64,000 nt of DNA from Homalodisca vitripennis (GCF_021130785.1 NC_060213.1:99440501-99504500); one strand, 5' to 3'. Positions 13,458 to 25,665 are shown, counted from the first letter of the stretch. Translations and numbers: made by a program. The notes: generated from the sequence alone by a model not told the origin.

Positions 13458-13715
13458 GCCATTTAACCTATAAGGCAAATGTTCGCTTAGGCCCAGCCAA
13501 ATTTCGTAGATACCTCGATGTTTTCTATTTATAAATGAAGCTTTATCAAAAATGTCAAGTTTACGGATTAATTCATTCCCAAGACATCGTACGGGCAGAT
13601 ACTCACAAAGACAGGCAGACATATATTAAGTTTTTTCCAGCCAATATTAAATTAAAGGGAAACAAAAAAGGAATTTGTCCTTCTCCTCGAGTGATAGGCT
13701 TCATTAATGGTCAGT
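13458..13715 (+). repeat. Dispersed repeat R, near full length
   Basis: It starts near ATTTAACCTATAAGGCAAAT, continues with TTCGCTTAGGCCCAGCCAAA, ATAAATGAAGCTTTATC, TTTACGGATTAATTCATTCC, ACATCGTACGGGCAGA and ACAGGCAGACATA, and ends with CTCGAGTGATAGGCTTCATT. An insertion of about 40 bp separates the TTTTCCAGCC block from the CTCGAG block. Short frames on both strands here are not genes. Confidence 0.75.
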
Positions 13716-13840
13716 CAATGAGCGAAACTTAAGAGAAAGAAGGTACTAGAAAAGATGGTTTATCAATGAAACTATCACCAAAATCAGAGAGAAGCATGGT
13801 GTTAGCTGTTTGGGTATGCGCTAAACGCCTTATTTATTGT

Positions 13841-14034
13841 CTGAGCTGAGCGAAGCTTATCACTCGAGACACTGAAGAAATTTTATTTCTTTCTGCCTAT
13901 ATGTCTGCCCGTTCGACTGTCTGTCCATCTTTTTCTCTGTTCGCAAGATACCTCAAGAACTAAATAACGTACAGATTGGGAATTTTGCATGTAACCTCAG
14001 TGGACACTGTTACGCAACATATGATGAATGGTTA
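13841..14034 (-). repeat. Dispersed repeat R, inverted copy
   Basis: On the plus strand it begins CTGAGCTGAGCGAAGCTTAT then CACTCGAGACA, the reverse complement of the R 3' end, and continues through CTGCCTATATGTCTGCCCG and TTCGCAAGATACCTCAAGAA into a region matching the ATGCAAAATT block. It lies tail to tail with the plus-strand copy just upstream, about 125 bp away. Confidence 0.7.
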
Positions 14035-14601
14035 TGCTCTCTTGTAGTTAAGAAAGTGTAGGTCATTTCATTATTGCACTCTTAAGTACAAAGGTGAATT
14101 ATAATAAGTTTTTCTATTCGATATAAGAATTTAATCAAAATATTTTTCCTGGACAGCCTCAAAAACGAGATTCGTTTTAAAATGATGCATGGCAAACGTG
14201 TAGTCGCCGCGTAGGTGTGAAGATTTATTGAAAATTATTGAATGATTTGTGCTGAAATAAAAAAATATTTAAATTAATTATTATTAAACCAAAGGTAGTT
14301 AATTTCAATTGAGAAACATGAATAGAGAAAGAAGGTTCTTTAATTGTATTTGTTCAACATACAGACTCTCTGCCGAGAATTCCCAGAAGTTCACTGAAGT
14401 TTCTGGGTAAGAGTTTAGTTACTTTTCCGAGCGGGAGCGTCAGAGTGGCTAACTGTGACGTTATGCAAAGGATTTTATTTAAACCATAGAATATCTGTGT
14501 TGAAGATGCCATTAATTAATGTGTATAATAATATTGGTTATTTTGTAAACGATCTTTTTTTACGCTAAAATTTTCGTTTCATAAATGAAAAATATTTTCG
14601 T
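14035..14601. other. AT-rich DNA, no gene seen
   Basis: Nothing recognisable. It ends at the TTAA that borders the piggyBac-like terminus. Confidence 0.5.
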
Positions 14602-14605
14602 TTAA

Positions 14606-14643
14606 CCCTAGGACGTTCGGGCTGGGTCTGTGAGACCCGACAG
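14606..14643 (+). repeat. piggyBac-like left terminal repeat
   Basis: The terminus begins CCCTAGGACG directly after TTAA and contains the self-complementary GGGTCTGTGAGACCC. The reverse-complement core AGACCCAGCCCGA is repeated at 14804-14816, giving a 13-bp perfect match between terminal and subterminal arms. Confidence 0.75.
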
Positions 14644-14938
14644 TTTTTTTTTCTGTAGTTTTGAATCAATTTCAGTTTTTATTTTGAATTTAACGGTCAT
14701 GTACCTGCCGGTAACAAACTGAAGAGCGCGCAATCGTCTGCATCCGGTTGTTGTTGTCTTCAGTTATCTGTTAGATCGGAATCAAAGTGCACGCGGGCCT
14801 GTGAGACCCAGCCCGACCGTTCTCGTTACTTTTTCCGGCCAATCTCATTTTATGTTTTAGTGCTGTATATGTTTATATGTAATTATAGAATATGGTAACT
14901 TACCTTAGAAATAGTGAAATAGACAAATATTAATTGGC

Positions 14939-15349
14939 TTGCTGGTAGAATCTACAAATATTTATATTGACTCTGTTCAACAAAATTACACCAGTGACCC
15001 AAATATGGCTAGAAAGACAGATGTAATTGAAATTAAGGCTTATTTTTGTTTAATATACATAGCTGGATTATTAAATGTCAGTAAAATGAACATAGAGCGG
15101 TTTTGGAGCACTTATGGAACTGGTGTATAAATCTTTAGGGCAGCTTTGTCTCTAAAACGATTTATATTTATAACTCGGTGCCTGCGGTTCGATAACATCC
15201 ACACCAGGGAAGAAAGAAAAGCAATGGACAATCTTTCTGCACTATGGAGCCTTACAGATATGTTTGTTTCTAATTGTTATAAATATTTTACTCCCTCTGA
15301 AAATGTTACGTTAGATAAGATGCGTGTTCCTTATCGAGGCTGGTGCTAA
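14939..15349 (+). pseudogene. piggyBac transposase fragment (DDE_Tnp_1_7 type)
   Basis: One frame runs from about 14939 to 15349 with a single internal stop, TAA at 15128-15130. Family features seen in order: STNIYIDSV near the start (the TN..A region), VIEIKAYFCLIYIAGLLNVS (the EIKAFLG-like helix), ERFWSTYGTG, then after the stop IFRAALSLKRFIFITRCLRF, followed by DN and TREERK, and VTLDKMRVPYRGWC. The last corresponds to the family's T-[ILV]-DE-x-[ML] motif with the first catalytic aspartate, and the neighbouring acidic residue is lysine here. The N-terminus and everything after the first catalytic motif are missing, so it cannot be active. Only the first of the three DDD residues is present. 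An intact copy would cut and paste DNA at TTAA. Confidence 0.88.
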
Positions 15350-15350
15350 T

Positions 15351-16940
15351 TTATGATGTACCTCCCTAACAGGTATACATTGTTACTAGGAAGTATAATG
15401 ATGCATAACGACACATATGAGTTATTTTGTATAGTGCATATGTCACTAGATGTTTTACATTCGTTAACACGAAATACTTACAACAATTTAAATGTTTTTG
15501 TTAATAGTAATTTTATAAACAGTTATAATTAAGAAAACATTCTAATTCAGTGTAAATATAGAATCATTTTAATACTCTTAATCTACTTTGGATCTACTCT
15601 TAATAAAAATCACAGTCTTAATTTTGTCAATCCAAATTCAACAGTAAATATTTCTCTATTCCACCTTGCAACATAAAACTCAACGGCGATATTATCATCC
15701 CTACTGAAACATAAGGTAGAATTAATCTTATTATCCAATAAACTATCAATAAATAATGTTATTATAAAACGTGAACAATGCCTGGTTAACATTATGGGAA
15801 AATATATTGAACCACTTGTGATATTTCATTGATGTCAATCTGTTGTTCGAAACGCTCCAATTAGGCAAATTTTCCCAATCCTCGTATTCTCATATATCAA
15901 AACACACGAGAAATGTAATGACTGTTCTGTTGTTTATTTTCAGAATTCTCTCTGACACTGATTGAATTGAAATTACCGTCAGCAGCTTTGAAGCGCAGTC
16001 ATTCGGATAAATGTTTAATATTTAAATTAGAATGGACGTTATATTTATCACAGACCTTTATTTATACACATAATTAGAAGCTTTAACACAAGAATACCTA
16101 TATACTGTAAAACAGGCGACCTGAAATAATGAGTATATTTATCGTATTAACTATGATTATCAACAATAATTTAACCACTTTAGTTATAAATTCTAGGAAC
16201 TTTAACGAATTAAGATGTAAGACAATATTGCTGAAACTATATGTTTTGCAACTGAGATTATGACGACAAGATTTTTTCCGTTTATTCATGATTTACGCCA
16301 GTCTCAGCCAATCATAGGTTTTATATGTCGAGTTTATATTAGGTGGGATTACTAGAGCACCCCGCACCAACATAGTTCGATAGAATTTTAGGCGGTGTTT
16401 CTATATCACTGTTGACCACTAGCTGTGTCTGATATGACGTGGCAGTAGCCACAATGTTCTGCATGGTTTACACGAAACGTGGTAATATTTGAACGATCAA
16501 ATACGTAACAGCTGATTATGCTTGTTTTTTATAAACATATTAAGACTGATCAGTAAATTTCAATACACGTAAAACTGGCAGCAGTGTTTGATGTAGGGTG
16601 TAGGAGGATTCAGACGCATCAGAAACCATCGGAATACTTTCGTGGCAGCTGCTTTAGAAAATTATATCAGATGATAGAGCTATTAGTCGTTAAAGGAAAC
16701 AATGCTGCTGTAAAACCTGAGCTATAGTAGTTTTGGATTACTCAGTCTATATAATTTTAAAGAGAGGAAGCGGACATGTACTCGGCCTCATAACCAGTAT
16801 CATCACACGAGCTCCTTGTACTCATAACTCATATTTTGGCATATCCGCCAGGGAGGCGCCACTACCTCTGGCCAATGTGATATATAATATATTATGTTAT
16901 TACTATCTAGATAGGTTGGCCTACATCGAGATTAGATACA
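15351..16940. other. AT-rich DNA, no gene seen
   Basis: No supported feature. I looked for the missing right terminus of the piggyBac-like element and did not find it. Confidence 0.5.
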
Positions 16941-16941
16941 G

Positions 16942-17236
16942 TTAGGGAGATGAGTGGCCGGGGAACTTGGGAGGGTCCAGCGAAGCAGGTTGGGCAGTGA
17001 TGAAGTGTAGAGGGACCTGTTCACAGTCATCAGTAATGAGGGACAGTATGGTTGGGCTGTTCACCTTACATGGTAGTAACGAGACTGAGGTTGGGGTAGC
17101 TAAACAGCTGGTAGAGAAATCGTCTTTGACAACCAAAGGTTTGACAACGAGGGCGGTTATTATCACCAGTCCTTGTAGGGAAAATCTTAGACGCAGTATA
17201 TTGAACCCAATTCTTAAAACCTGTAGACTTGATTAA
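16942..17236. other. GC-richer island with open frames on both strands
   Basis: G+C is visibly higher than in the flanks and frames of 74-89 codons are open on opposite strands (16967-17236 plus, 17166-16942 minus). I recognise no domain in either. With both strands open, this may be a relic of a mobile element or non-coding sequence rather than an exon. Confidence 0.2.
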
Positions 17237-19160
17237 CAAAATGTAATAACTGAATGATTGATGATCAGAAAACAGTTAATCTATGTTTCTTGGTGGTCAT
17301 TTACAAGAATTGACTAAGAAATCGACAGAGTTCTTCCTTGGAGAAATAGGAAATAGTGTAATAATTGTTAAATCTCCACGATTTAATTATTAAGATATAT
17401 TTAAATAGCGACAGACAGACTCTTTTTGATCCCAAAATCGATAGAGAACTTAGATAGAGATTCGATAGAACCAAGAGACCCTATATACAAAGTTTTGTCT
17501 CTTTGACTTTCTATCGAGATTTATCGCATAAACAGACGGACTGACAGTCAGAAAGACCGACAGAAGGTTAGAAAAAGATATAATTACAATAAGAACCTGT
17601 CAGGTCCTTAAAATTTAAGAAATTACTTAAAGCTTTTAGAATCGTGTTTACAACAACTACTGGGCTGGCTATAACAAGGCATATACAGGTAGATGTATAT
17701 TTATTTGTATGGTAATACAATTTTACGCGTTTATGGAAAACAAACAGGACACATCAGCAACAGGGATTTAAACATTATCCTTTGCACAACGTTGTTTACG
17801 ATAATAAATCTTTGTGCGAGTGGTTTTTTTTTTCAAACAATGAACGCGGTAACTCCTTGCTTTACAGATTATACAGCAAGTTGTAGTTCACAGAGTTTGG
17901 CCAATTTTCTGTGGGAGAATTCACAGAAATGCCGGCGCCGCGCCGACGGCCGCAGCCTAACTTATTTGTTATAAGCTAGTAAACTAGTATTAAAATATTT
18001 CACTTTAGATTTATTGAAAAAGGGTTTAAGAAGTTTTTCACGCGTTAATAGGTTATGACTTCAATAAACTAAAACAATACCATACCTAATACCCTAATAA
18101 AATGTGCTACCGTAGAGCGTTGATTTTTTTCATGCAACTCAGCGAAGACATGAAACGTTCATGCAGTGAAGGAATACGCCACGCCACGTGTTTATACATA
18201 CCTATAATTCAATCATGCAAGTCTTGGCTACACGATATAATTTACTACCATTTCAACTGCTCGGGAGATTAAACTGCAGATAAGGAAATAGATCATGAGG
18301 TTTGAGGGTAGAGAGTTGTATTAAAACTAACTGATTATTTCATTGTAAAGACAGAGATAATTTGATTACATAATAAGATGTATGACATTTGCTTTCGCTA
18401 TATGTTGCTAAAAGTCAAAAAGTACTTTTCTAGGATTAAGATTTACCGTATTCTTCAGGTTAATAACATATAATACATAAATATGTACCATAAAACCTAG
18501 ACTGAAAGACGTGGAAATGGACATCCTCTGAAGATACTATTCATATATTAGAGGATTTTACACATGAAAAAGAGGATTTTATTCTTTTTATTCTATTCAT
18601 TTTATTCTTGAAACGTACTTTATGGATTTTGTGAGGTATAAAAATGGTTAATTTCCTAAAGCCTGTTATTCTTTCAATCAAATCAATCTTTCGTCAAATA
18701 TAAAATTTATATAAAGGATACTATCTATTATATATCCGATTGAATCAGACATATTTGGGGATTTTTACATTGATTCTACACCATAAGACATAACGATATA
18801 TAAAAATGCTTCATAAAAAGGATAATTTGGAGTACTAAAATTGTTCTAGAAATAGAAGAGATTTGTGAGAGAAATAAGACATATCTAAAGATGATGTGTC
18901 TCAATGCGAACGTCAATGACTGCTGAGTTCCTTTAATTTGGCTTTATTTGGTTAGCTGGTGTCAGATTATGTCGGAATAATTTACTGGTGATTATGCCAG
19001 ACTGTGTGATAAGGCCTTAATATTACTAAAAAATATTTACCTTTATGTACTCAGACGTTTCTGAAGATCTTTATAATATGTTTTCAAATGAAAAAATTCA
19101 CAGATTTTGCTGAATATTAATAATCTTAGCAGCCGCTTTGGTACTGTAAAAATATAAATA
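17237..19160. other. Mostly AT-rich DNA, no gene seen
   Basis: Contents are AT-rich apart from a 27-base run at 17932-17958 that is almost only G and C inside an unrecognised frame (17693-17974), and a CACGCCACGTG-containing patch near 18175-18195 that recurs near 53035. Confidence 0.45.
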
Positions 19161-19463
19161 TTGATGCAAGTAACGAAAATTGTACATTCAGATGCACGCT
19201 TTACAAGTATATTTGACTGTATGGATGACCAACCATCATTGTACAAACAATATTCTGGCAGCACTACAGCATGTTCATGTTTGCGTAGTGGTACATTGTT
19301 ACTTGCATCTCCAAAGTATTTTATGAACTCGAGTACATTGGCGTCGAGTCCAGTTTTATTTTGTCTCATTTATCGACCAGTTACATATTGTCGAACTATG
19401 GAAGTGCCAGTTGGAAGTACTAAATATGCTAACCGTAATACAATACAAAAGAAGGTAGTTTAA
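19161..19463. other. Unrecognised 100-codon open segment, both strands
   Basis: The plus frame spans 19161-19463. The minus strand is open over nearly the same bases (19369-19043) and includes YCLYNDGWSSIQSNILVKRA. The base composition is more balanced than in the flanks, which would suit a decayed coding sequence. I do not recognise a family and cannot choose the strand. Confidence 0.2.
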
Positions 19464-20887
19464 TCAATTTATAGAGAGTGCTTATGTTTTCAGGTTGTGT
19501 ACAATTTAACTTTACAGCCCTATTTCAGAAATTAGTTCCAATAGTAAATATCTATAGCTAAGCCATAATTAATTTATTTAGGAGAATTAAACAATATTGT
19601 ATTATATAATTCAAAATCAATGATTGAGAGAGTATAATAGACAATGCTCTTTTGAGATTTTTAGCAACGTAAACCTTATTTCTAACGTTCCATAGCCTAC
19701 GTACAAAATAATCTTGTGCTTGTATTTGTAACTTTATAAGGGCACAACAGACTCAGAAATGCAATAATCTACTTTAGCTATTGCTAATCTTCCGAATCAG
19801 AAATCTAATAATTTTATACTATTTATTTTTCCAAAAATTATATTTTTATTAAAAATACCAAAATGTAAACATTTTTTATATTCTTATATAAATTATCTAG
19901 AAAATATACTTTTTATTTTTTAATATATACTAAATAAAATTTTACAGTTTTAGAGTTTACTTTATTTTAAATTTTTTACAGTTATTTTCTCAAAATTAAC
20001 TTACAGGCATATTTTTCTTAATATATCGAAAAAGCTCTGCTAGAAGTTAAAATGTTTTTTATTTACACACTTTTGTTATCCACGAAGAATTAAACCATTA
20101 CACTTTTGTATTATGCACTATATTTGAAAGAAAATTCAATTTATCAATGCCTGTATAAAATTAATAGCAAAGGATTTTATTTTAAAGTTTAAGAAGAAAG
20201 GCAATACATTACTACATATTGGACAACCCAGTCGGCTGTAGTTCCTCGCCAGAATGTCATTTGCTGGCTTGAGTGAAAACATACCTTCATTATGAGGTGT
20301 CGTTTGGATCTTTCCTTCTCTCTCTATTGCCTCCTCCTTTCACCCCTTCTCACAATATTCTCTCCTACTCTCTTTCTTTAAGATCATATTTATTTTATGA
20401 AAAGACAACATTTGATAACTTAACTAAGAAATACGCAAGACCATGTGTATGACAGGATTTGGCTAATTTTGCATTCAAGATTGCCAGTCATCTTCATTCC
20501 TTTGATGATCTGCTGGATCACACAGTCAGTCGTACAGAAAGCACATTTTTATTTTCTCCAACGGAAAATAAATTTTGAAGCCTAGTGAGCTAAAGACTTA
20601 AAATACGCTCATTTAAATATATTGGATGGCCATGTACATTCATAGGTTTTATTGTTATCTCTGAAAAATTTTAATTCTGTGCTAATTTGTTTCTACATAT
20701 GAAATATCTCCAGAAATATTCTATGAATAGTCGGCCTACGTGTTTTATCGTCGCTCATGGTAGAATGTCATATAGCGGTACTGAGTTCCTTTAAAAATGA
20801 ATTTATTTTATGATTTTCTCGTGATGATTATGATTCCACGTAAAGCCTCAAAAATGTTTACTAACGATTAGAAAAATTATATCGAGT
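19464..20887. other. AT-rich DNA with a CT-rich tract
   Basis: No gene is seen. A pyrimidine-rich tract lies at about 20310-20385. Confidence 0.5.
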
Positions 20888-20992
20888 GATTTTGCACCAT
20901 CATCGAAATCGATTGCGCCTATACAGTAATCTTGATACAGTCAGGCAGAAACACATTTATCCAGTCCTTCAAGTGATAGGCTAATACAAATT
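20888..20992 (+). repeat. Dispersed repeat R, middle and 3' part
   Basis: It begins TTGCACCATCATCGAAATCG, then has CAGTCAGGCAGAAACA, then ATCCAGTCCTTCAAGTGATA and GGCTAA. The blocks are in the standard R order with an internal deletion. Confidence 0.65.
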
Positions 20993-23900
20993 TTATTTGA
21001 ATGTACAGTACATAACCATAATAATAGATTCATATGTCTGTAATAGAAAGGGTTTAAAATTTAAAATATGCTGTGTTTCAAACGATCGAATAGCTTTTTC
21101 ATATAACGTTTTATTTCATAAAACTGCTTTTCTTCTATAACTTCTTCAGTGATTAGTGAAAAAAAGAAATAATGGTTCGCGTCTACTACGAAGTATTTCA
21201 AAACCGGTTTCATATATTATTATGCAAGTACAAGAATAGCCAAGGGCATATTTAGTAGCATCAATTTAGTTATTACATTTTAAGGAATCAATTATTTCAT
21301 TTCTAATAATTTATACATTCTCAAGTGTCGGTGGAGAAAGTATTTTTTTATTTAATCTTTATCTTTAACTTATTTTATAATATCATTAAATAAACTTAGA
21401 AGTGGTTTCGATGTTTGGGGTAATACTGAACGAAGTTATGTTGAAATCGACGTAAGTGATGCATTGAGGACAGTTGTGTATACAAAATCTATCTACCACC
21501 ACATTAATGTATGTAATTTACGTTATGTACCACTCATGCCATCTCGCTCATCATTCACATGGCTCAATGTGTATAATTATCTGCTGTCAGGGGACACATG
21601 TATCATCGTAAATCCACATGTGTTTGTACCAGTGACATTAGCATTCCCATTTATTTCACTAGGGAAGTTAAGATATGTATGTGATAATCGCGACAATAAC
21701 CCATACTTCTTTTAGTTAATGTATGTACATAATTATTCATTAAGGTTTATGCATCGTCAGTTCCTCATCTTAAGGTATAGGAAGACTAAAATACGTATAC
21801 ATTTTTCCTCCCAATTCCAAATCTAATAGTTTTACATATTATTTTTTTTTTAATTTTTAAACAAGAGAATATGGTAAAGTCAAAGTGCTTTCTGCTTTGG
21901 AGCTGTAATGTCTTGCATTTAATGAAAATACATAATTATAACGTATTTATTTTAGACGCCTGTTGTCACTAGTTATTTTATTAATATAGAATAAATATTG
22001 TGCACCGTGATTTCGAGTTATCTATATGGATTATAAAGTTTACTGGTTCTTCGAATTGGTTATGAATTAATTGCCTAAAATCGAAGAAAGCGGGGTTTAA
22101 CTTGAGACTTGAACCACCTAGGTACTAGTTTAATTGTATTAATTTACTGAAAAAAATTATTATTAAATTTGAAAAGGTCCAGTTAATGTCGCCTAATAAA
22201 TAAATGACGCTGAGTGAAAGAGGCAATTATATTACTTCTTCTATGCTCTGTCAATTATCTGCTGTAGGATATAAGGTTAATAAAGGACGATCTGTATAAC
22301 TTTGTAAGTTAGGATTTTCACATAGAAGACATGCAACATTAATATAAGGTAATAAAATAATTATATAATAAACAGATATTCTTTCATCAGTTTAAGGGAG
22401 TCTCCCTGTCACATCATCGTACATAAATCAATACTATTATAGTACTACTTACATTTTCTTGGTATGTATTAACGCTTAATTTTCTACTCATTGGTACGAT
22501 GTAGTTATATTCGCTTGTAATCTCTTTGGCAAAAGTCTTTACATCACGTTCTTAAAATATTGCAATTCATTTTTAATTGATAAAAATATTTTTAATAATA
22601 AATTTTATAGTTTTATTACGGTCCTTCAATGTAATTGTAAATGAATAACTGCCATAATTGCATAGGAGGGATGACATATTAGAGGAGCTTATGACAAACA
22701 ATATGCACTCATGCCGTCAAATGGACGTATTAAAAATTTAAAACTAAATAATCTTCTGAAAGGACACACTATAATCACTGGTGTCAATTTTAATTTTGCT
22801 TTGTATTTTTCAATTTACTTTGAAATTAACCCTATTTGATTGTCCATGCTGCGACATATTTAAAATAAAGTTTGTCACCGAAAGTTACCAATATGTGGTA
22901 CCATGAAGTGAAAATGCTTGGAATAAAACCACGCAATACAACTTGGCCAAACCAAAACGAAAAGGTAGGAAAAATACACTAAAACAAACCATGAATAAAA
23001 TATAAAGTGATACGTAAAGCAAGAAACATGGCCTGAAACATGAATCACAAGCTCACAAGCAACAATCTTATTCAATAGGATACAATAGGATCTCTATAGG
23101 AGCAAATACTGGAATATTTATGTTAAATTTCTTCTTCGTCTGTATAGTAAACACTTTTGAAGAAAACAAATTATATATCTTAAATAAATACGATTTATAT
23201 AGCAATTATTAAATATATTTTACATCCGTCACAAGCGTAAAAACCGTAAACCAATCTGCCTGAGCTAGTTGCGAATCCCGTCTAGGTAATCACGCTGTTT
23301 GCCTTATTAAATTCACCCGCCTCCATATCTTGACATTACGATAAGAAGATTCTATTTTCACAGTTTAAATTATTCTATAAATTTGGTACCGAATAATTAC
23401 CCATTTTGTATGTGACAAAATGTAAGGAGCTATGAAACAGTATATGTATTTTTCTACGTGTTTTATAGTATTAATTGTACATTAGTGTTAGAAATTTACA
23501 TCAATAAGATCGAGTTTGAATCTCCAATATATACCATTAGATACCTTTGAATTATTCCACTGGTTTAATACGAAGAGGAAACTAGAATATGTTTGTATTA
23601 TGCTTCTAGTGACCAGTGTTTTTCTTTATTGTAATGCAATTATGTAATTTTTATAACAATTGTTACAATGACATTTATATCTCAATGTTAGAACGTATAC
23701 CAAAATGAAAAACCTATGCTTTATCGACAATTTCAATTTATTACTGTTATTTGAATTTAAACATAGACTGGACACAAAATACGATGTCTCGAGACTTCAT
23801 GAGAACTTCGCTGAAATTCCATTCACAATTTCATAGACAAACACCCATCATAAAGAAAAGAAATATTTACATATCCCAGATAATCAATAGAGAAGGTGAT

Positions 23901-24244
23901 CCCGCCTATTAAGTGTTAGGGTTTAATGACGATCAGCAAAATCCCATAGATAGATATGCAGAGTCGTCTAACTTATTGTTTTCTATGTAAAAATTAAGCT
24001 TTATTCAAAATTGAAAGTTTACTAATGAAATGTTTCTAGAGATATCTTGCTGATAGTTAGGATGCATGCTTTACTATTGTATATTAAATTGTAAAATAAC
24101 AAATGCCAGTGCTCAGTTTGTTTTAAAACATTCAGTTTTTTCTGGCATTTTCCCGGTGCCATCATATAATTAACTGTTCGGTAGGATTGATTTCATTGTT
24201 GCTTGTATAGAAATTTGTAAAATATTTTAAAAACTTTGAATATT
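20993..24244. other. AT-rich DNA, no gene seen
   Basis: Only short frames, the longest being 83 codons at 21464-21715 without a recognisable domain. Confidence 0.5.
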
Positions 24245-24336
24245 GCATAAATAGGTCAGATCGTTCCGGAAATAAAATTCGGACAGACAGGCAACAATTA
24301 TTTTTTCCAACCCCTCGAGTAGTAGGCTTCACTAAA
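24245..24336 (+). repeat. Dispersed repeat R, 3' half
   Basis: It contains ATAGGTCAGATCGTTCCGGA, GGACAGACAGGCAACA, then TTTTTTCCAACCCCTCGAGT and AGTAGGCTTCACTAA, the 3' blocks of repeat R in order. Confidence 0.7.
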
Positions 24337-25139
24337 AATTATTAAAATATATAGCAATTTTCCGTAAATATTTTCCTATTAAAGTTAGTACTTATTTTGG
24401 CGGGCTATGGATAAGTATTATCCATATAATTTTCTATAATCCATAGAAAACTATAGTTTTTTCGTCATAGTACGTCACACTTGTTTATGTTTTCACATGC
24501 TTTCAAAGTAGAATGAGAGCTTTACGGAAACGTTCCTAAACCGTTATATAAAAATCTGATCTGAACTACCATCCCATTTAAAGTTGTTACAGAAACTACT
24601 GCATTCCCCAACTAGGCAATGAGAATGTTGTCTGCAATCAGTTGTGACTCAGCGTATATGTTACTATTATTTGGATTGAAAGGTAGTAAACATTTTTTTA
24701 TTTCTTTTTAAGCTAACAATTTTAATGGAAGGAACACAAAGACAGTTATTCCGATTCATCCACAAAACCAAATAAAATAAATGTTAGTGTAAGCTCTGAA
24801 AACAGCGAAGCAGAATTTGTAATTTAGAAAAGCCAGAAAACATTGCACCGTGCCAGGACCTTTAAGGAGCAGAGCAGTAAACTTTGAAGAATCGCAGCTT
24901 CTCTATCCACTGTATTCATTAGCACGTCTTCACTATAAGCTATTTCCAGGATAAGAGAGCGAGCAAAACCTTGTCCCCAATAAACTTTACATGCAATAAA
25001 TACAGACATGTAATCTTCAGAGAAAAACGTCTAGCAACGCGGTTAGAAACCCAGCAAAAACAGACAAGTCCAGCTTAGCCAAGATTAGAAAAAAGGCTCG
25101 GCACAGCTACCAGTCCGACCATAGGCCAACAAAATAAAA
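24337..25139. other. No gene seen; GC-richer from about 24790
   Basis: The sequence from about 24790 to 25140 is less AT-rich than the flanks and holds a 61-codon minus frame (25009-24824) with no recognisable domain. It leads into the tandem repeat. Confidence 0.4.
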
Positions 25140-25665
25140 GTGGCAGGCGCCACAACGCAAAGCAAAAGATTTTTCTAAGTTCAAAAACACGCTCCAATAA
25201 CGTTCGCAAAGATGTTGAGACAATAAAAGAGTAGATTGCTTGAAAAATGTTGATACTCCTCAAGTAAGGCAAAATAATTGGCTAAATTACGTAAAATGAG
25301 ATATTTATAAAGGCACCCAAACCTATAACAGGATGAAACTAGTTGTTCATCTATAGCACGTTCAAAAGAAACTGCAAGACAACGTTCGCAAAGGTATAGA
25401 GACGATAAAAGAACATATCGTTTGGAAAATTTTGTTTTTCCTCGAGCAAGGCAAAAATAATTGGCTAAATTACGTAAAATGAGACATTTAGAATGGCACA
25501 CAAATGTATAACATAATACAATTAGTTGTTCATCTATGGCACGTTCAAAAGAAACGTCAAGAAAACCTTTACGTACATTGTATGTACGTACGAAATACAT
25601 ATATGTATTTGTATAGAGGAAATAAAAGACCAGAACGTTAGAAAAATGTTTATATTCCTACAAAT
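25140..25665. repeat. Tandem repeat, 182-bp unit, two full copies
   Basis: Unit 1 is 25199-25380 and unit 2 starts at 25381. Both begin AACGTTCGCAAAG, share AATAATTGGCTAAATTACGT near the middle, and share AGTTGTTCATCTAT and GCACGTTCAAAAGAAAC near the end. Partial units flank them: the end of one upstream (about 25140-25198) and the start of one downstream (about 25564-25665), the latter with an insertion. The 139-codon minus frame over the array repeats FERAIDEQL and LILRNLANYF only because the DNA repeats. I do not take it as a gene. Confidence 0.85.

Larger units (their letters stand above)
14602..15350 (+). mobile_element. piggyBac-like transposon, 5' end plus partial transposase
   Basis: TTAA at 14602-14605, the obligatory piggyBac target site, is followed by CCCTAGGACGTTCGGGCTGG. 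CCCTAG is a typical piggyBac terminus. GGGTCTGTGAGACCC at 14624-14638 is itself a hairpin. A partner in inverse orientation lies at 14795-14825 and shares the complement of TCGGGCTGGGTCT, which fits a subterminal inverted repeat. A decayed piggyBac transposase fragment follows. No matching right terminus next to a TTAA was seen downstream to about 17 kb, so the 3' part is deleted. Confidence 0.82.

Noticed and set aside
17400..17575. GACAGACAG-rich segment as another repeat R copy
   Set aside because: It shares only the low-complexity GACAG run and lacks the diagnostic CACCATCAT and CTCGAGTGATAGGC blocks.
25181..25600. 139-codon minus-strand protein with internal repeats
   Set aside because: The protein repeat mirrors a 182-bp DNA tandem repeat, and no known domain is present.
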